Program-made: the position numbers and the translations under genes
The notes under the pieces: generated by a model
Told to the model about the DNA's origin: nothing
Seen by the model: only the letters and a program-made list of their open reading frames with translations
Databases searched by the model: none
Part shown: positions 12,735 to 13,073 of the stretch, piece after piece
Layout of the letters: every line of letters starts with the position of its first letter
How positions within the stretch are numbered: position 1 is the first letter of the stretch
Source: Candidatus Methanosuratincola petrocarbonis (ex Vanwonterghem et al. 2016)
GTDB lineage: Archaea > Thermoproteota > Methanomethylicia > Methanomethylicales > Methanomethylicaceae
DNA length: 13,073 nt
Direction: 5' to 3'
NCBI GenBank assembly: GCA_001717015.1
Contig: MAGV01000022.1
Span: forward strand, 7,245-20,317

Positions 12735-13073
12735 ATGGTCGTCAGAAGAGATCGAAAAGTCCGCAGACAGCGCGGCTCAAGGCTCTACGGTTGGGGCACG
12801 ATTGGCCAGCACAGGAAGTCGGGAATGCGGGGCGGTTTCGGAAACGCAGGCATGCACAAGCACAAGTGGAGCTGGACGGTGAAATACGGCAAGGATCATT
12901 ACGGTAAGGACGGCTTTGTCAGGCCGGCAGCAGTTCTTGAGGAAGTCTCTGCGATAAACGTCGGCTCGCTCCAGTCCCTGGTGGAGGGCAAGGTTGTCGA
13001 GAAGGACGAGAAGGGGAGGGCAGTGATCGACCTCTCTTCGCTTGGCTACGACAAGCTACTGGGAGGGGGCAAG
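12735..13073 (+). CDS. rpl15: Large-subunit ribosomal protein uL15, N-terminal part (cut by the right edge)
   Basis: Open for 113 codons to the window end without a stop. uL15 is a late-assembly 50S protein with an extended basic N-terminus. That region is clear: MVVRRDRKVRRQRGSRLYGW at 1-20, GTIGQHRKSGMRGGFGNAGM at 21-40 and HKHKWSWTVKYGKDHYGKDG at 41-60. The globular part begins FVRPAAVLEEVSAINVGSLQ at 61-80. Archaeal uL15 is typically about 145-150 residues, so roughly 35 residues are missing. A TAG stop is in frame just upstream, and the only start is ATG 12735, with GTGGTG at 12722-12727 as a modest SD. secY would be expected next. Confidence 0.96.
   Translation, partial: MVVRRDRKVRRQRGSRLYGWGTIGQHRKSGMRGGFGNAGMHKHKWSWTVKYGKDHYGKDGFVRPAAVLEEVSAINVGSLQSLVEGKVVEKDEKGRAVIDLSSLGYDKLLGGGK

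Noticed and set aside
1..13073. Search for a novel defence, mobile or biosynthetic system
   Set aside because: Almost every frame is a conserved ribosomal or RNA-processing gene in standard archaeal order; no inverted repeats, transposase, CRISPR repeats, tRNA or rRNA were seen by eye.

Overview
This window is an archaeal ribosomal-protein super-operon, equivalent to the bacterial S10 and spc operons joined together. Archaeal origin is shown by archaeal/eukaryotic-type proteins embedded in the cluster (eS4, eL32, eL19), an RNase P protein gene (Rpp29) between uL29 and uS17, a SPOUT RNA methyltransferase next to uL3, TATA-box promoters, T-rich terminators and GAGGTG-type Shine-Dalgarno (SD) sites. 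GC content is moderately high. The uL2 motif AMSPYAHPHGGG and the MGHRSKSAPRRGS start of uL3 look to me like the Thermoproteota/TACK side of the Archaea, but I cannot place the genus and this is from memory.

Layout. At 1-137 (minus) lies the start of an unrecognised cysteine-containing gene that runs off the left edge. A divergent AT-rich promoter region follows. On the plus strand come a 24-codon mini-gene (295-369) that resembles only the basic N-terminal tail of archaeal eS25, and a SPOUT methyltransferase (430-1293). A TATA promoter at about 1357 then drives uL3-uL4-uL23-uL2-uS19 (1412-4668), which ends in a strong T-rich terminator. A second promoter at about 4743 drives a long unit, 4801-12585: uL22-uS3-uL29-Rpp29-uS17-uL14-uL24-eS4-uL5-uS14-uS8-uL6-eL32-eL19-uL18-uS5-uL30. 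A third promoter at about 12680 drives uL15, which is cut by the right edge.

Nearly all the genes build the ribosome. The set covers 50S proteins (uL2-uL6, uL14, uL15, uL18, uL22-uL24, uL29, uL30, eL19, eL32) and 30S proteins (uS3, uS5, uS8, uS14, uS17, uS19, eS4). Two genes act on RNA (SPOUT methyltransferase and Rpp29). Genes are packed with gaps of a few bases or ATGA overlaps. Many stop codons are fused to the next SD site (TGAGGTG or TAGGTG), which suggests translational coupling.

I do not see a previously undescribed system here. The points most worth checking are the eS25-tail-like mini-gene, the unknown divergent gene, the Cys-rich head and acidic tail of eL32, the lack of an eIF1/SUI1 gene between uL29 and Rpp29, and the division of the cluster by internal promoters. 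There are no RNA genes, mobile elements, CRISPR arrays or long repeats that I could find, and no gene-free stretch longer than 300 bases.
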